The notes beneath the pieces are model-generated. The model had not been told where the DNA came from, searched no databases, and worked only from the letters and a program-made list of their open reading frames with translations. Below are positions 11,201 to 19,091 of a stretch of 64,000 nt of DNA, in pieces. Each line of letters starts with the position of its first letter. Positions within the stretch are counted from its first letter, which is position 1. This DNA comes from Myxococcus stipitatus (GTDB lineage Bacteria > Myxococcota > Myxococcia > Myxococcales > Myxococcaceae): positions 3,658,001 to 3,722,000 of the forward strand of contig NZ_CP147913.1 of NCBI RefSeq assembly GCF_037414475.1, written 5' to 3'. Position numbers and translations under genes: made by a program.

Positions 11201-11617
11201 GGCTCGAAGCTGCCCCACAACGTGACGGGGCTGCTCGGAGTGATGGACGGCGCCTCGAGCGACCTGCGCACGGGGCTGCCCCGGCAGATGATTGAAATCC
11301 ATGAGCCCATGCGGCTGCTCCTGTACGTGGAGGCCAGCACCCAGGTGCTCTCGGCCATCCTCGAGCGGCAGCCCCCGCTGCGTGAGCTTGTCGGAAACGA
11401 GTGGGTGCGGCTCGCCAGCATCGACCCGCTGACGGGCGCGCAGCACCTCTTCACCTCTCGGGGATTCGAACCCCTCGCCCCTCCCGACGACTCGTTGCCC
11501 CAGGTGGCGTCCTCGCCGGACTGGTACCGAGGCCACCACGACTTCCTCCCACCCGCCCTCATCCGAGCCCATTCCAGCGCGCCACGGCCCCACGAGAGGA
11601 GCGCGTCATGGCGCTGA
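8252..11617 (+). CDS. dabA: DabA, inorganic-carbon uptake subunit (DUF2309/UPF0753)
   Basis: A 1121-residue cytoplasmic protein of the DUF2309 family, the carbonic-anhydrase-like half of the DAB (MpsAB) CO2/bicarbonate accumulation complex. The predicted zinc ligands are all present: Cys586 and Asp588 in LLFCMDDREES, His776 in VLGHGAASVNNP, and Cys791 in YDCGACGG. Their spacing (2 and 15 residues between pair members) equals that described for Halothiobacillus DabA. The early VHHNTLHAFEHLPF motif is also typical. The gene overlaps both neighbours (4 bp with sulP, 10 bp with dabB), so translation is probably coupled. It is somewhat longer than typical homologues (about 800-1050 residues), with the extra length mostly in the middle. 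Confidence 0.94.
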   Translation: MSQAPCLAPAPEDRRSRLRAALARASHVLPAQGPIGVFVHHNTLHAFEHLPFHEAVATASDTLGAEGYLSEARFLELYRQGRITDEDLHAVLAQPGTWTPPPPPRLRFEGPTGIDPASLDPEALTLLALLHPIEEETEASLRWKLEEQSAARRLRADLAPALHWSLVERSSHGLHLWLDRVGRDWTMTELACALLTSDLESTVREVAAHISRPPPRDISLRLLGIPATRGMAYISRVAARLEGLEGLTVDGWLNAEVACVCAALATAFGGNGSLDSLRKRLEKTPEPFAVSALWSACRTPPPPLEQRPSATPPPVLSHRELVCQATGEDVNDLLHPHLIRACAAFLDEGHSTWPMPKRERGFHAAWVSLMRDGLGATPDWLEGLDAELEHPRSADDTVLDALDALGVPEADWEPYLSRVLLALRGWAGMMHRLEQHPSDRAAHAPPARLMDFVAVRLTLERFALRAVARRSLGHSGPLSSLSEAARRAMAAAPRPERPRVWESWRFFQWAQLLGLSAMEARTLPPGERRALLSWLEDFGPRARQRVWQEAYEHHYRMELARGLARNRLRPTHERTVTQPRFQLLFCMDDREESFRRHFEELDARYETLGIAGFFGVAIDYQGIDDAGSVALCPVAVTPAHAVEEQAHPEHAPLARTRARRRSLWARLEHVLHQGTLALETSWLLAPLLGLVSIPWLLPRLLFPRAMSQFRRSISTKLLPRPRTRLTSLRDTATSQLPRIGKPRGFTFDEQAARVAASLESMGLTKTFAPLVVVLGHGAASVNNPHQAAYDCGACGGRHGGPNARLFAEMANRPEVRAKLRERGLQIPSSTWFIGGLHNTTTDEVLLHDTDSLPPPLRDELEILRDALDRARALSAQERCRRFESAPPGLSPTMALRHVEARAEDLGQPRPELGHVTNAACIVGRRALTRGLFMDRRVFLISYDPSQDAHGALVERILLAAGPVGAGISLEYYFSCVDNPLHGCGSKLPHNVTGLLGVMDGASSDLRTGLPRQMIEIHEPMRLLLYVEASTQVLSAILERQPPLRELVGNEWVRLASIDPLTGAQHLFTSRGFEPLAPPDDSLPQVASSPDWYRGHHDFLPPALIRAHSSAPRPHERSASWR

Positions 11618-12981
11618 CCGATTTACCCGAGGGATGGCTCGCGGCGGCTGTCCCCTTGAGTCCCCTGGTGGCGCTCGTCGTCCTGGGGAGTGTGATGCTC
11701 CTGCACCGGGCGCCCGGTGAGCGCTGGGTGGCGCGATGGGTCCTCGGCTCCCTGTGGCTCTCCTTGGGCTGCGCGGTGATGACCGCGGCGCGCTACCTGT
11801 CGCGCTCCTGGAGCGTGCTGGAGGTCAACCCGGGTCCCCTGCTCACCCGGGGCCTCGCGAGCCTGGAGCCCTCGCTCCACATCGACGGCCTGACGGTGAC
11901 GATGATGCTCCTGACGAGCACCCTCACCCTGCTCCTGGGGCGGTTCTCGGTCACCTATCTGCATCGCGAGCCGGGCTTCGCGCGGTTCTTCCTGCTGCTC
12001 GCCTTGTTCGCGTCGGGGATGTCATGGGTGGTGGAGGCGGGAAGCCTGACCCTGCTCTTCGTGGGCTGGGAATGGGTGGGCCTCGCCTCGGTGCTGCTCA
12101 TCGGATTCTTCCAGGAGCGAGCGTCACCCGTCGACGCGGGGCTCGTGGCCCTGGGCACCTATCGCTTCTGTGACCTGGGACTCGTGGTGGCGCTGGTCCT
12201 GCTGCATCACCTGATGGGCACGACGCAGTGGGACACCCTCTTCGGCCCCCGCGCCGCGATGTCCCTGGGCATGGCCCCCGCCACGGTGCTGGGCTTGTGT
12301 CTATTGCTCGCGGCCATGGGCAAGTCCGCGCAGCTCCCGTTCAGCGCCTGGCTTCCGCGTGCGATGGAAGGCCCCACGCCCTCCAGCGCGCTGTTCTACG
12401 GAGCGCTCTCCGTGCACGCGGGCCCCTATCTCCTGCTGCGCGCCGCGCCCCTCCTGGTCCACGCCCCGCTCGTGCGAGGCGCCCTGGTCCTGGTGGGCCT
12501 GCTCACCGCCCTGCACGCAACGTTGGTGTGGCGCGTCCAGACCGACGTGAAAGGCGCCCTCGCCCAGGGCGTGCTCACCCACTTGGGCTTGATGTTCGCG
12601 GAGGTGGGGCTCGGGCTCTACACGCTGGCGCTCGTCCACCTCGTGGCCCATGCGTTCCTGCGGTGCCTCCAGCTCCTGCGTGCCCCCTCCGCGCTGCGCG
12701 ATGCCCAGGCCCGCCGCGCGGCATTGCGCGACACACCCGCGCCCTCCATCGCCCGAGCCCACCGACTCATACCGCCCCGGCTCTATCGCCTCGCGATGGA
12801 GCGCTTCGCGCTGGACGTGTTGTTCGAGCGCGGAGGCCTCCATCCCATCACACGCCTGGTTCACTGGTTCGACGAACGGGAGCGGCGCTGGGCTGGCACG
12901 CTGGAAGGCACCGCTCCAGCGCCCGAGCTCCCACGCCCCGCCGAGCCCGCCTCCAGCAATCCCTCCACGGGTGCCGCATGA
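11608..12981 (+). CDS. dabB: DabB, NuoL-like proton-conducting membrane subunit
   Basis: A 457-residue polytopic membrane protein of the NADH-ubiquinone oxidoreductase chain 5 (proton_antipo_M) family. Family landmarks: FVGWEWVGLASVLLIGFF, with the TM5 glutamate; GKSAQLPFSAWLPRAMEGPTPSSALFYG, with the TM7 lysine Lys239; and the DabB-type ending ALSVHAGPYLLLR in place of the NuoL sequence. In DAB systems this subunit couples ion movement to DabA-driven hydration of CO2. The ATG at 11608 (gagaggagcgcgtcATG) overlaps the dabA stop; the open frame extends upstream inside dabA but without membrane character. The C-terminal 60 residues are hydrophilic and shorter than in NuoL (no lateral helix). 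Confidence 0.9.
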   Translation: MALTDLPEGWLAAAVPLSPLVALVVLGSVMLLHRAPGERWVARWVLGSLWLSLGCAVMTAARYLSRSWSVLEVNPGPLLTRGLASLEPSLHIDGLTVTMMLLTSTLTLLLGRFSVTYLHREPGFARFFLLLALFASGMSWVVEAGSLTLLFVGWEWVGLASVLLIGFFQERASPVDAGLVALGTYRFCDLGLVVALVLLHHLMGTTQWDTLFGPRAAMSLGMAPATVLGLCLLLAAMGKSAQLPFSAWLPRAMEGPTPSSALFYGALSVHAGPYLLLRAAPLLVHAPLVRGALVLVGLLTALHATLVWRVQTDVKGALAQGVLTHLGLMFAEVGLGLYTLALVHLVAHAFLRCLQLLRAPSALRDAQARRAALRDTPAPSIARAHRLIPPRLYRLAMERFALDVLFERGGLHPITRLVHWFDERERRWAGTLEGTAPAPELPRPAEPASSNPSTGAA

Positions 12982-14486
12982 GTCCCCTCTTCCTGCTGCC
13001 CCTGCTCCCGGCGTTGGGCGCCTTGCTGCTCATCGCACCACGTCACGCGCCTCCCGCCCGGTCGCGGAACATCGCCAGCGTCACCGCGGTGCTCACGCTC
13101 TGCCTCTCGCTCGGGATGCCGCATCACCTGGCGCTGGACGGCGCGAGCACGTTGGCGCTGCCCTTCCTCTGTCTGCTCACGCTCGCGACGATGCTGGCCG
13201 CGCCTCGCCAGGCGCTGGGCCGCGGTGCGCTCGTCACGCTCCTGCTCACGCAGAGCGCGGCGCTGGGCTTCTTCTGCGCGAGCACCCTCTTCACGGCGCT
13301 CCTCCTCTTCATCGCCATGACGACGCTCCCCGACCTCCACCTCTCACGTGAGGAGCCGAGCACGGGAGGCCCACGTCCTCGCAGCGTGGTGCGCATGTAC
13401 CTGCTCATCGGCGGCGTGCCCCTGGGAGCAGCCACGCTCCTCGTCGGGCTGCTCGGATGGCACCCCACGCTGTGCGCCTTGTTGCTCCTGGGCACGTGCA
13501 CACGGCTGGCGATGTTGCCTCTCCACACGTGGCTCCCCGTGTGGATGACCCGAAGCCCCTCGGGCTCGAGCACCCTCTGGATGAGCCTCATCGCGAGCCT
13601 CCACCTCCTGAACCGCTGGCTCCTTCCGCTCCTGCCCCCGGAGTGGGCCACGACCACCGCGCTCCCGGTGCTGGCATCCCTGGGCGCGGGCACCGCGCTG
13701 TACGGCGCGCTGCTCGCGTTCATCCAGAAGGACCTGCGGCGCATGCTGGCCTTCGCCGTGATGAGCCAATCCGGATTGATGCTCGCGGGAGTGGCCTCGG
13801 CGGACCCCGACGGCATCCACGGCGCCTGGCTTCATTGCCTCGCCGCGGGCATCACCTTCACGGGCCTGGACCTGTTGGTGCGCGCCCTCGAGGCACGCAC
13901 CGGCACGACGGACCTGGGACACCTCGGTGGACTCTCCGCGCGTATGCCCCGGATGGCCACGCTCTTCCTCCTGCTCTGCCTCGCGGCGATGGGACTGCCC
14001 GGCACGCTGGCCTTCGTGAGCGAGGACTTCCTGCTCCGCGGCACGCTGGGTGCGCATCCCTGGCACACCCTGCTGCTCCCACCCGCGCTCGCGCTCAATG
14101 CCTTCACCTTGCTGCGAGCCTGTCACCGCGCCTTCCTCGGCCCCGCTCGCGCGAGCCCCATGCCCCTGCAAGACGTATTGCCTCGCGAGCGATGGATGGC
14201 GACGGTGCTGGTCCTGGCCGTCATTGCGGGCGGACTGGCACCTCCAGCGCTCCAACGCTCCCTCGCGTCTTCCGAGGCCAGGCTGGCGAGCGTGCTCCTC
14301 CCAGAAGCCCTCGCCTCCACGCCAGGGGCAGGTGCGAGGGGGCTGTCTGGCATTGCTCCCAAGCGTGCGTACCCTGAACGCGAGTCCTCACGACATTGGA
14401 GGGAGCCACATGTTCCAGACGAGCGGACGAAGTGTCTTGAGCGGAGTTCTCGCGGCGACCCTGCTGCTGGGCTTGAGCGGCTGTAG
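12978..14486 (+). CDS. NuoM/MrpD-like second antiporter subunit of the Dab cluster
   Basis: A 502-residue polytopic membrane protein. Start ATG 12978 overlaps the dabB stop (ATGA). The complex I/Mrp antiporter fold shows in RLAMLPLHTWLPVWM, ALLAFIQKDLRRMLAFAVMSQSGLML and LGGLSARMPRMATLFLLLCLAAMGLPGTLAFVSEDFLL (each a separate helix region). At the two places where NuoM has essential lysines (TM7 and TM8) there are arginines here: Arg176 in the TRLAMLP segment and Arg254 in DLRRML. The last 25 codons overlap the next gene by 77 bp in another frame, so the true C-terminus may be short of family length or extended by drift. A second antiporter subunit is not part of the minimal two-gene DAB system. 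Confidence 0.85.
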   Translation: MSPLFLLPLLPALGALLLIAPRHAPPARSRNIASVTAVLTLCLSLGMPHHLALDGASTLALPFLCLLTLATMLAAPRQALGRGALVTLLLTQSAALGFFCASTLFTALLLFIAMTTLPDLHLSREEPSTGGPRPRSVVRMYLLIGGVPLGAATLLVGLLGWHPTLCALLLLGTCTRLAMLPLHTWLPVWMTRSPSGSSTLWMSLIASLHLLNRWLLPLLPPEWATTTALPVLASLGAGTALYGALLAFIQKDLRRMLAFAVMSQSGLMLAGVASADPDGIHGAWLHCLAAGITFTGLDLLVRALEARTGTTDLGHLGGLSARMPRMATLFLLLCLAAMGLPGTLAFVSEDFLLRGTLGAHPWHTLLLPPALALNAFTLLRACHRAFLGPARASPMPLQDVLPRERWMATVLVLAVIAGGLAPPALQRSLASSEARLASVLLPEALASTPGAGARGLSGIAPKRAYPERESSRHWREPHVPDERTKCLERSSRGDPAAGLERL

Positions 14487-15105
14487 CTCGAGCCGCTCCA
14501 GCGCAAAGGTGGATGAATCCTGGATGGCTCGCGTCCCCACCGATGACATGGAGGACGTGCGCCAGGCGCAACTCGTCGTGAACACCGCGGAGGAGAACCT
14601 CACCCGCTCGAAGGTCGCGCTCAAGGATGGCAAGGACGAGCTCAAGGTCGCCAAGGAGCGCGAGAAGGTCGTCCAGTCGCAGCAGAAGGTCGCGAAGAAG
14701 GCGATGGAGATTGGCAAAACGACCGACCAGAGCCAGGACGTCACCCGGGCGCAGAACGACCTCCAGCAGGCCGAGGAGAACATGGCCGCCGCCAAGGCGG
14801 AGACGGCGTGGAAGGAGAAGGCCGTCACCACGCGTGAGTCCATGGTGAAGATGCGCGAGCGCGAGCTGGACGTCGCCAAGGCGCAGCTCAACCAGGCCCG
14901 CTACCGCACTCTCGCGCGCAACGACGACCCGCGCGCCAAGGAGCTCGACCGCGACAAGGTCAACGAGCAGGTGGCGAAGGCGCGCGGCGAGGCGACGAAG
15001 GAGCAGGAGCGGGTGAACGCGAACCTCAAGCAGGAGCGTCAGGCCGAGGCCCGCTGGAAGGAGGCCGACACCAAGGCCAAGGCCTACGGCGGCAGCGGCC
15101 GGTAG
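14410..15105 (+). CDS. Coiled-coil lipoprotein
   Basis: A 231-residue lipoprotein. The signal peptide ends in the lipobox LSGC (Cys25), followed by Ser-rich residues. The mature part is almost entirely charged alpha-helix (Lys/Glu/Ala/Gln heptads from about residue 50 to 225), so an elongated coiled coil in the periplasm or at the outer membrane is expected. The ATG at 14410 has a strong ttggaggg site just upstream, although it lies within the end of the previous frame. The function is not recognisable. The overlap links it physically to the Dab cluster, but it may simply be an independent envelope protein. Confidence 0.85.
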   Translation: MFQTSGRSVLSGVLAATLLLGLSGCSSSRSSAKVDESWMARVPTDDMEDVRQAQLVVNTAEENLTRSKVALKDGKDELKVAKEREKVVQSQQKVAKKAMEIGKTTDQSQDVTRAQNDLQQAEENMAAAKAETAWKEKAVTTRESMVKMRERELDVAKAQLNQARYRTLARNDDPRAKELDRDKVNEQVAKARGEATKEQERVNANLKQERQAEARWKEADTKAKAYGGSGR

Positions 15106-15136
15106 CACCGCGAACGGACAGGAGTGGTCGCCACGC

Positions 15137-15167
15137 GCGGGGATGCCGTAGAACGCGGCAGCCCCGC
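15137..15167 (+). terminator. Hairpin, possible terminator after the lipoprotein gene
   Basis: The sequence gcgggg-a-tgccg / cggca-g-ccccgc forms an 11-bp stem with one A/G mismatch around a 7-nt loop (15149-15155), followed by tcccttcc. It lies 31 bp past the lipoprotein stop and 41 bp before the next start, so it may separate the carbon cluster from the fatty-acid transporter gene. Confidence 0.55.
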
Positions 15168-15208
15168 TCCCTTCCGGATGCGGGAGCACCTCCGGGAGCA
15201 GCCGCCGC

Positions 15209-16552
15209 GTGGAGACCCTCGTCCGCATCGCCGAAGCCCTAGGCCGCTTCTCCGCGCGCTTCGTCCCCAGCGCGTTCTCCATCGCCGTCTTGCTGAGCCT
15301 GCTCACCATGGGGCTCGCGATGGGCTGGGCGGGAGCTCCAGCCACGAAGGTGCTGGACTCCTGGGGCGGCGGCTTCTGGGAGCTGCTCACCTTCTCCATG
15401 CAGATGGCGCTGGTGATGTTCACCGGCTACCTGCTGGCGCTCACCGCGCCCATGCGCGCGCTCCTGGAGAAGGCCGCCGGGCTGGCGCGCACGCCTCGAG
15501 GCGCCGTCGCGCTGATGGCCTTCGTGTCCATGGCCCTGGCGTACGTCAACTGGGGCCTGTCCCTGGTCGCCAGCGCCATGCTGGTGCGCTTCGTCGCGCG
15601 GCGCCGGCCCGACGTGGACTACCGCCTGCTGGTCGCCTGCGCGTACTTCGGCCTGGGCGCCACGTGGCACGCGGGGCTGTCCGCGTCCGCGCCGCTGCTC
15701 GTCGCCACGCCGGGCCACTTCCTCGAGAAGAGCATGGGCCTCATCCCCATCGACCGGACGCTCTTCTCCGCCTTCAACGTGCTGCTCACCGTGTCCGTCG
15801 TCGCGGGCCTCACGTTGCTTGCGTGGGCGCTGCATCCCAAGCCGGAGAACGTGGTGCGCGTGGACCCGGCGGTGCTGGAGAAGCTGGGCGACTTCGTCCC
15901 GCCGGAGCGTCCCGCGGAGAAGAGCCCCGCGGTGTGGCTGGACCACGCGCGGCTGCTCAACGTCATCTTCGGGGTGCTGGGCCTCTTGTGGCTGGGCCGC
16001 TACCTCTGGCTGAACGGAGGCTGGCGCGCGCTCAACCTCAACGTGGTGAACTTCACCTTCCTGGTGCTCGCGGTGCTCCTGCACGGCACACCCGCGCGGC
16101 TCATCAAGGCGGCGGAGGAGGCCGGGAGCGTGCTGCACGGCATCGTCCTCCAGTTCCCGCTCTATGCGGGCATCTACGGCATCTTCAAGGCCACGGGCCT
16201 GACGGACCGCATCGGCCACCTCTTCGTGTCGCTGTCCACCACGAGCACGTTCCCCGCCATCGTCTATCTCTACAGCGGCGTGGTGAACTACTTCGTCCCC
16301 TCCGGAGGCTCCAAGTGGGCCATCGAGGCGCCCTACCTCCTCGACGCGGCCAGCCGTCTGGGCGTGGCGCCCGAGAAGGTGGTGCTCGCGTATGCGTGGG
16401 GCGACATGGCCACCGACCTCATCCAACCCTTCTGGGCGCTGCCGCTCCTGGCCGTGGCCCGGCTCGAGTTCAAGGACATCCTCGGCTTCCTCCTGGTGGC
16501 CTTCCTCGTGTACCTGCCGCTGGTGACGCTCGCGTTCTTCCTGCTGGGCTGA
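15209..16552 (+). CDS. Short-chain fatty acid transporter (AtoE family)
   Basis: A 447-residue membrane protein with about 11-12 hydrophobic segments. Diagnostic stretches of the AtoE/TIGR00366 family: FSMQMALVMFTGYLLALT, ALAYVNWGLSLVASAMLVR, CAYFGLGATWHAGLSASAPLL, FPLYAGIYGIF and FVPSGGSKWAIEAPYL. The family imports short-chain fatty acids such as acetoacetate or butyrate. The start is a GTG at 15209 (METLVRIAEAL), the only start that keeps the amphipathic N-terminus, with gggag a short distance upstream. It stands alone; no acetoacetate metabolism genes are adjacent. Confidence 0.9.
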   Translation: METLVRIAEALGRFSARFVPSAFSIAVLLSLLTMGLAMGWAGAPATKVLDSWGGGFWELLTFSMQMALVMFTGYLLALTAPMRALLEKAAGLARTPRGAVALMAFVSMALAYVNWGLSLVASAMLVRFVARRRPDVDYRLLVACAYFGLGATWHAGLSASAPLLVATPGHFLEKSMGLIPIDRTLFSAFNVLLTVSVVAGLTLLAWALHPKPENVVRVDPAVLEKLGDFVPPERPAEKSPAVWLDHARLLNVIFGVLGLLWLGRYLWLNGGWRALNLNVVNFTFLVLAVLLHGTPARLIKAAEEAGSVLHGIVLQFPLYAGIYGIFKATGLTDRIGHLFVSLSTTSTFPAIVYLYSGVVNYFVPSGGSKWAIEAPYLLDAASRLGVAPEKVVLAYAWGDMATDLIQPFWALPLLAVARLEFKDILGFLLVAFLVYLPLVTLAFFLLG

Positions 16553-16625
16553 GCGTGGGCGGGCCTGAAGGGTTTCGTGCTACACAAGCACCCGCTGTAC
16601 TCACCAAACGAGGGGACCCCGAAAC

Positions 16626-17132
16626 ATGAAGAAGCTTCTGACGCGGAGCATGGTGTGCGCGGTGTTGGGGATGTCGTCGCTGGCCTTGGCGCAGGACGCG
16701 GCCGAGGCTCCGGCCAAGGAGCCCGTGAAGGCGCCCAGCGCGGACGCCGTGCGCGACACCTGGAACTACTTCTACAAGGGTCAGTCCCAGGGTCCCGTGA
16801 TGGTGGAAGCCAAGCTCTGTACTGAAGTCGCCAAGGAGGGTCCCAACAAGTACGAGTGCACCGCCGAGGTGGGCCCCGAGGGCGTGAAGGCCAACACCTC
16901 CGTGATGCTGTGGCAGGCGTACCTGGTGCCCCAGGGTGACTCCTACGAGGACATCATGGTGCAGACCAAGCAGGGCAACGTGGTGCGCGAGACGAAGGAC
17001 GTGAAGCTCAAGGGCGACGGCTGGCGCGCGCGTCAGTGGACGGGCGTGCGGCTGAACAAGCCGGGCAACTGGACCGTCACGGTGATGCGCGGCGACCAGG
17101 TCCTCAAGGAGCTCCAGGTCAAGGTGAACTGA
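16626..17132 (+). CDS. Secreted protein of unknown function
   Basis: A 168-residue protein with a classical signal peptide (MKKLLTRSMVCAVLGMSSLALAQ, cleavage after ALA). The mature part is a small soluble domain with a beta-sandwich-like pattern (PVMVEAKLCTEV, YECTAEV, WTVTVMRGDQVLKELQVKV). The two cysteines (CTEV and YECTAEV) are probably disulfide-bonded in the periplasm. It starts 73 bp after the fatty-acid transporter, with cgaggggacc upstream of the ATG. I do not recognise a named family. The C-terminal strands resemble ligand or chaperone-type Ig folds, which is only a guess. Confidence 0.82.
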   Translation: MKKLLTRSMVCAVLGMSSLALAQDAAEAPAKEPVKAPSADAVRDTWNYFYKGQSQGPVMVEAKLCTEVAKEGPNKYECTAEVGPEGVKANTSVMLWQAYLVPQGDSYEDIMVQTKQGNVVRETKDVKLKGDGWRARQWTGVRLNKPGNWTVTVMRGDQVLKELQVKVN

Positions 17133-17211
17133 AGCCTCGAGCTTCACGCGGCACACGACGCCCGCCGGAGGCCGGACATGGCCCCGAGCGGGTGTTGGTG
17201 TCTTCAGCGTC

Positions 17212-19050
17212 TCATTGCGGCGGGGTCAGCGGGCTGAACGTGGCGTCATTGGGCCCGGAGGACCCCCAGGTGTTCAGCCGCGTGTTGAGCGTCCGGTAGG
17301 TGAGCGTGCTGTCCCATTCCCCCATGAGGATGAGGAAGGAAGGTGTGCCGAGCACGCGGCCCCGGATGGTCCTCTCCACGGGCGCATCTCCCGCCGTCTT
17401 CACGCCCAGCCACGTGTACGCGGGCGTGGAGGCGGAGGCTGGCGGAGCGAAGGCCACACCCGTGACGGGCTGCGTGGGGAGCGGATACGAGAGCCCGGTG
17501 AGCAGCGGCGTGAAGGTGTCGCGGCTTGCGCCATCCGCCTGGAACGAATACGCGCCGAAGTCGAGCGGCGTCGGAGCGCTGGCCGAACAGTGGACGATGC
17601 GAAGGAAGGGAGACTGCGGCGCGTCTTCCGCGAACTCGTCCTTCACCACCGTGAGCATCGGCGACGCACCCTGTCGTCCACACAGCACGCCGAGGTAGCG
17701 GCGGCCTGCCTCGAGGGGCCCCACCTCCGCCGACTCGATGACGCCTTGCGCGGGCTGGCCACTCACGGTGACTCGCACGGAGAGCCCCGAGGCCGTCACG
17801 GGCAGGTCCGCGACCTTGGGCGCCGCGCCGTGGGTGATGGCGGTGGCGACGTTGAAGGAGCCCTGGATGACCTGGAGAGAAGGCGGCGTTCCGCCAGGCG
17901 TCGCGGGCAACACCCCGTTGAAGAAGTAGACGAGCGGCCCGCGCTTCAAGCGAACAGCGACATCCTGCTTCGCGCTGATGAGGAGCAGCGCGGAGGCGCC
18001 TTCATCGGCGAGGGTGCGCCGGTCCTCTCCGGTGTTGATGGCGTAGTACGCCTGTCCCGCGCGCAGCGTCCCTTCCGGCAGGGAGTAATACAGCCAGCCG
18101 CTCTGCGCGGGCGTGAAGGCGGGCGTCGTGCCGACGATGGCCACTCGTGACGTGTCGGAGGCAATGGCGACGCCGTTCTCCACCGTGTCCGCCGAGTAGG
18201 CCTCCACGGTGTTGTTCTCGAAGGGCACACCCGCCTCGTTCGCGAAGCGCCGCCGCGCCGTCGCGGAGATGACGCGGTCAGCGGACATGAAGCGCACGCG
18301 CACGGTGTCCGGCTCCGTCACGGCGGTGAAGGCATGGTCCTTCAGCACCACGAGGCGAGGCGTGTCCGGGCGCTCCTGCCCCACCTGGAGCAGCGAGCCC
18401 GAGCCCACCACCGTCACCCAGTCCCCCTCCGCCAGCGTGAAGGTATGCGAGGCCAGCTCCGGCGAAGACGCATCCCCCTCCGCGTTCCGAGCGGCCAGCC
18501 GCACCTCCTGCGTGGTCCCCGTCAGTTCCACTTCCTGGAACGCCGTCACCGCCGCGTTGCCCGCCGACACCGCGGCGAAGGGCTTCGTGTCGCCCACGTA
18601 CAGGTCCACCTTGAACGGATCCCACGGACGGTCCACCTGGTCCGAGGGGTTGCTCTTGGAACCGAGGAACGCGTTGACGAAGCGCACGTGTGCCCGGTGA
18701 CGCACACCCGTCCCGGCGTCCTTCCCCGCGTCGGGCTCGCCAGAACCACCGTCCGTACCGCCATCATCGCCTCCATCCATCGCCGGGGGGCCACCATCCC
18801 TTCCCGCATCCGGGCCCCCGTCACGTCCGGCGTCCCCGCCCCCATTCCAGCCTCCATCGGTGCTCCCATCCGGAGCCCCATCACCGTCGCGTCCTCCATC
18901 GTCAGGCCTGGCCCCACCATCACGACCCGCGTCGACGACGCCCGAGTCACGTGGCGAGTCCTCTCCTTCATCATCGCCACACCCCACGGAGCCCAGCGCC
19001 AGCAGGACTCCCAACATCAACAGCCACACCCCCTGGACGTTGCTCTTCAT
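17212..19050 (-). CDS. DUF4397-type lipoprotein with Asp/Gly-rich linker
   Basis: A 612-residue lipoprotein. The signal peptide (MKSNVQGVWLLMLGVLLALGSVGC) ends in a lipobox. It is followed by about 100 residues of low-complexity Asp/Gly repeats (DAGRDGGP-like), a flexible linker common on myxobacterial surface lipoproteins. The rest contains at least two DUF4397-like beta domains (VRFVNAF...DLYVG; VRIVHCSASAPTPLDFGAYS). Start 19050 is taken because the signal peptide begins there. It lies 41 bp downstream of the tetra-CxxCH lipoprotein gene, so the two are probably one operon. Function unknown; surface exposure is inferred. Confidence 0.85.
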   Translation of the reverse strand: MKSNVQGVWLLMLGVLLALGSVGCGDDEGEDSPRDSGVVDAGRDGGARPDDGGRDGDGAPDGSTDGGWNGGGDAGRDGGPDAGRDGGPPAMDGGDDGGTDGGSGEPDAGKDAGTGVRHRAHVRFVNAFLGSKSNPSDQVDRPWDPFKVDLYVGDTKPFAAVSAGNAAVTAFQEVELTGTTQEVRLAARNAEGDASSPELASHTFTLAEGDWVTVVGSGSLLQVGQERPDTPRLVVLKDHAFTAVTEPDTVRVRFMSADRVISATARRRFANEAGVPFENNTVEAYSADTVENGVAIASDTSRVAIVGTTPAFTPAQSGWLYYSLPEGTLRAGQAYYAINTGEDRRTLADEGASALLLISAKQDVAVRLKRGPLVYFFNGVLPATPGGTPPSLQVIQGSFNVATAITHGAAPKVADLPVTASGLSVRVTVSGQPAQGVIESAEVGPLEAGRRYLGVLCGRQGASPMLTVVKDEFAEDAPQSPFLRIVHCSASAPTPLDFGAYSFQADGASRDTFTPLLTGLSYPLPTQPVTGVAFAPPASASTPAYTWLGVKTAGDAPVERTIRGRVLGTPSFLILMGEWDSTLTYRTLNTRLNTWGSSGPNDATFSPLTPPQ

Positions 19051-19091
19051 GTCGGCTCCCCCGATGGAAGGACTCGCACCCACGCGGCGGC

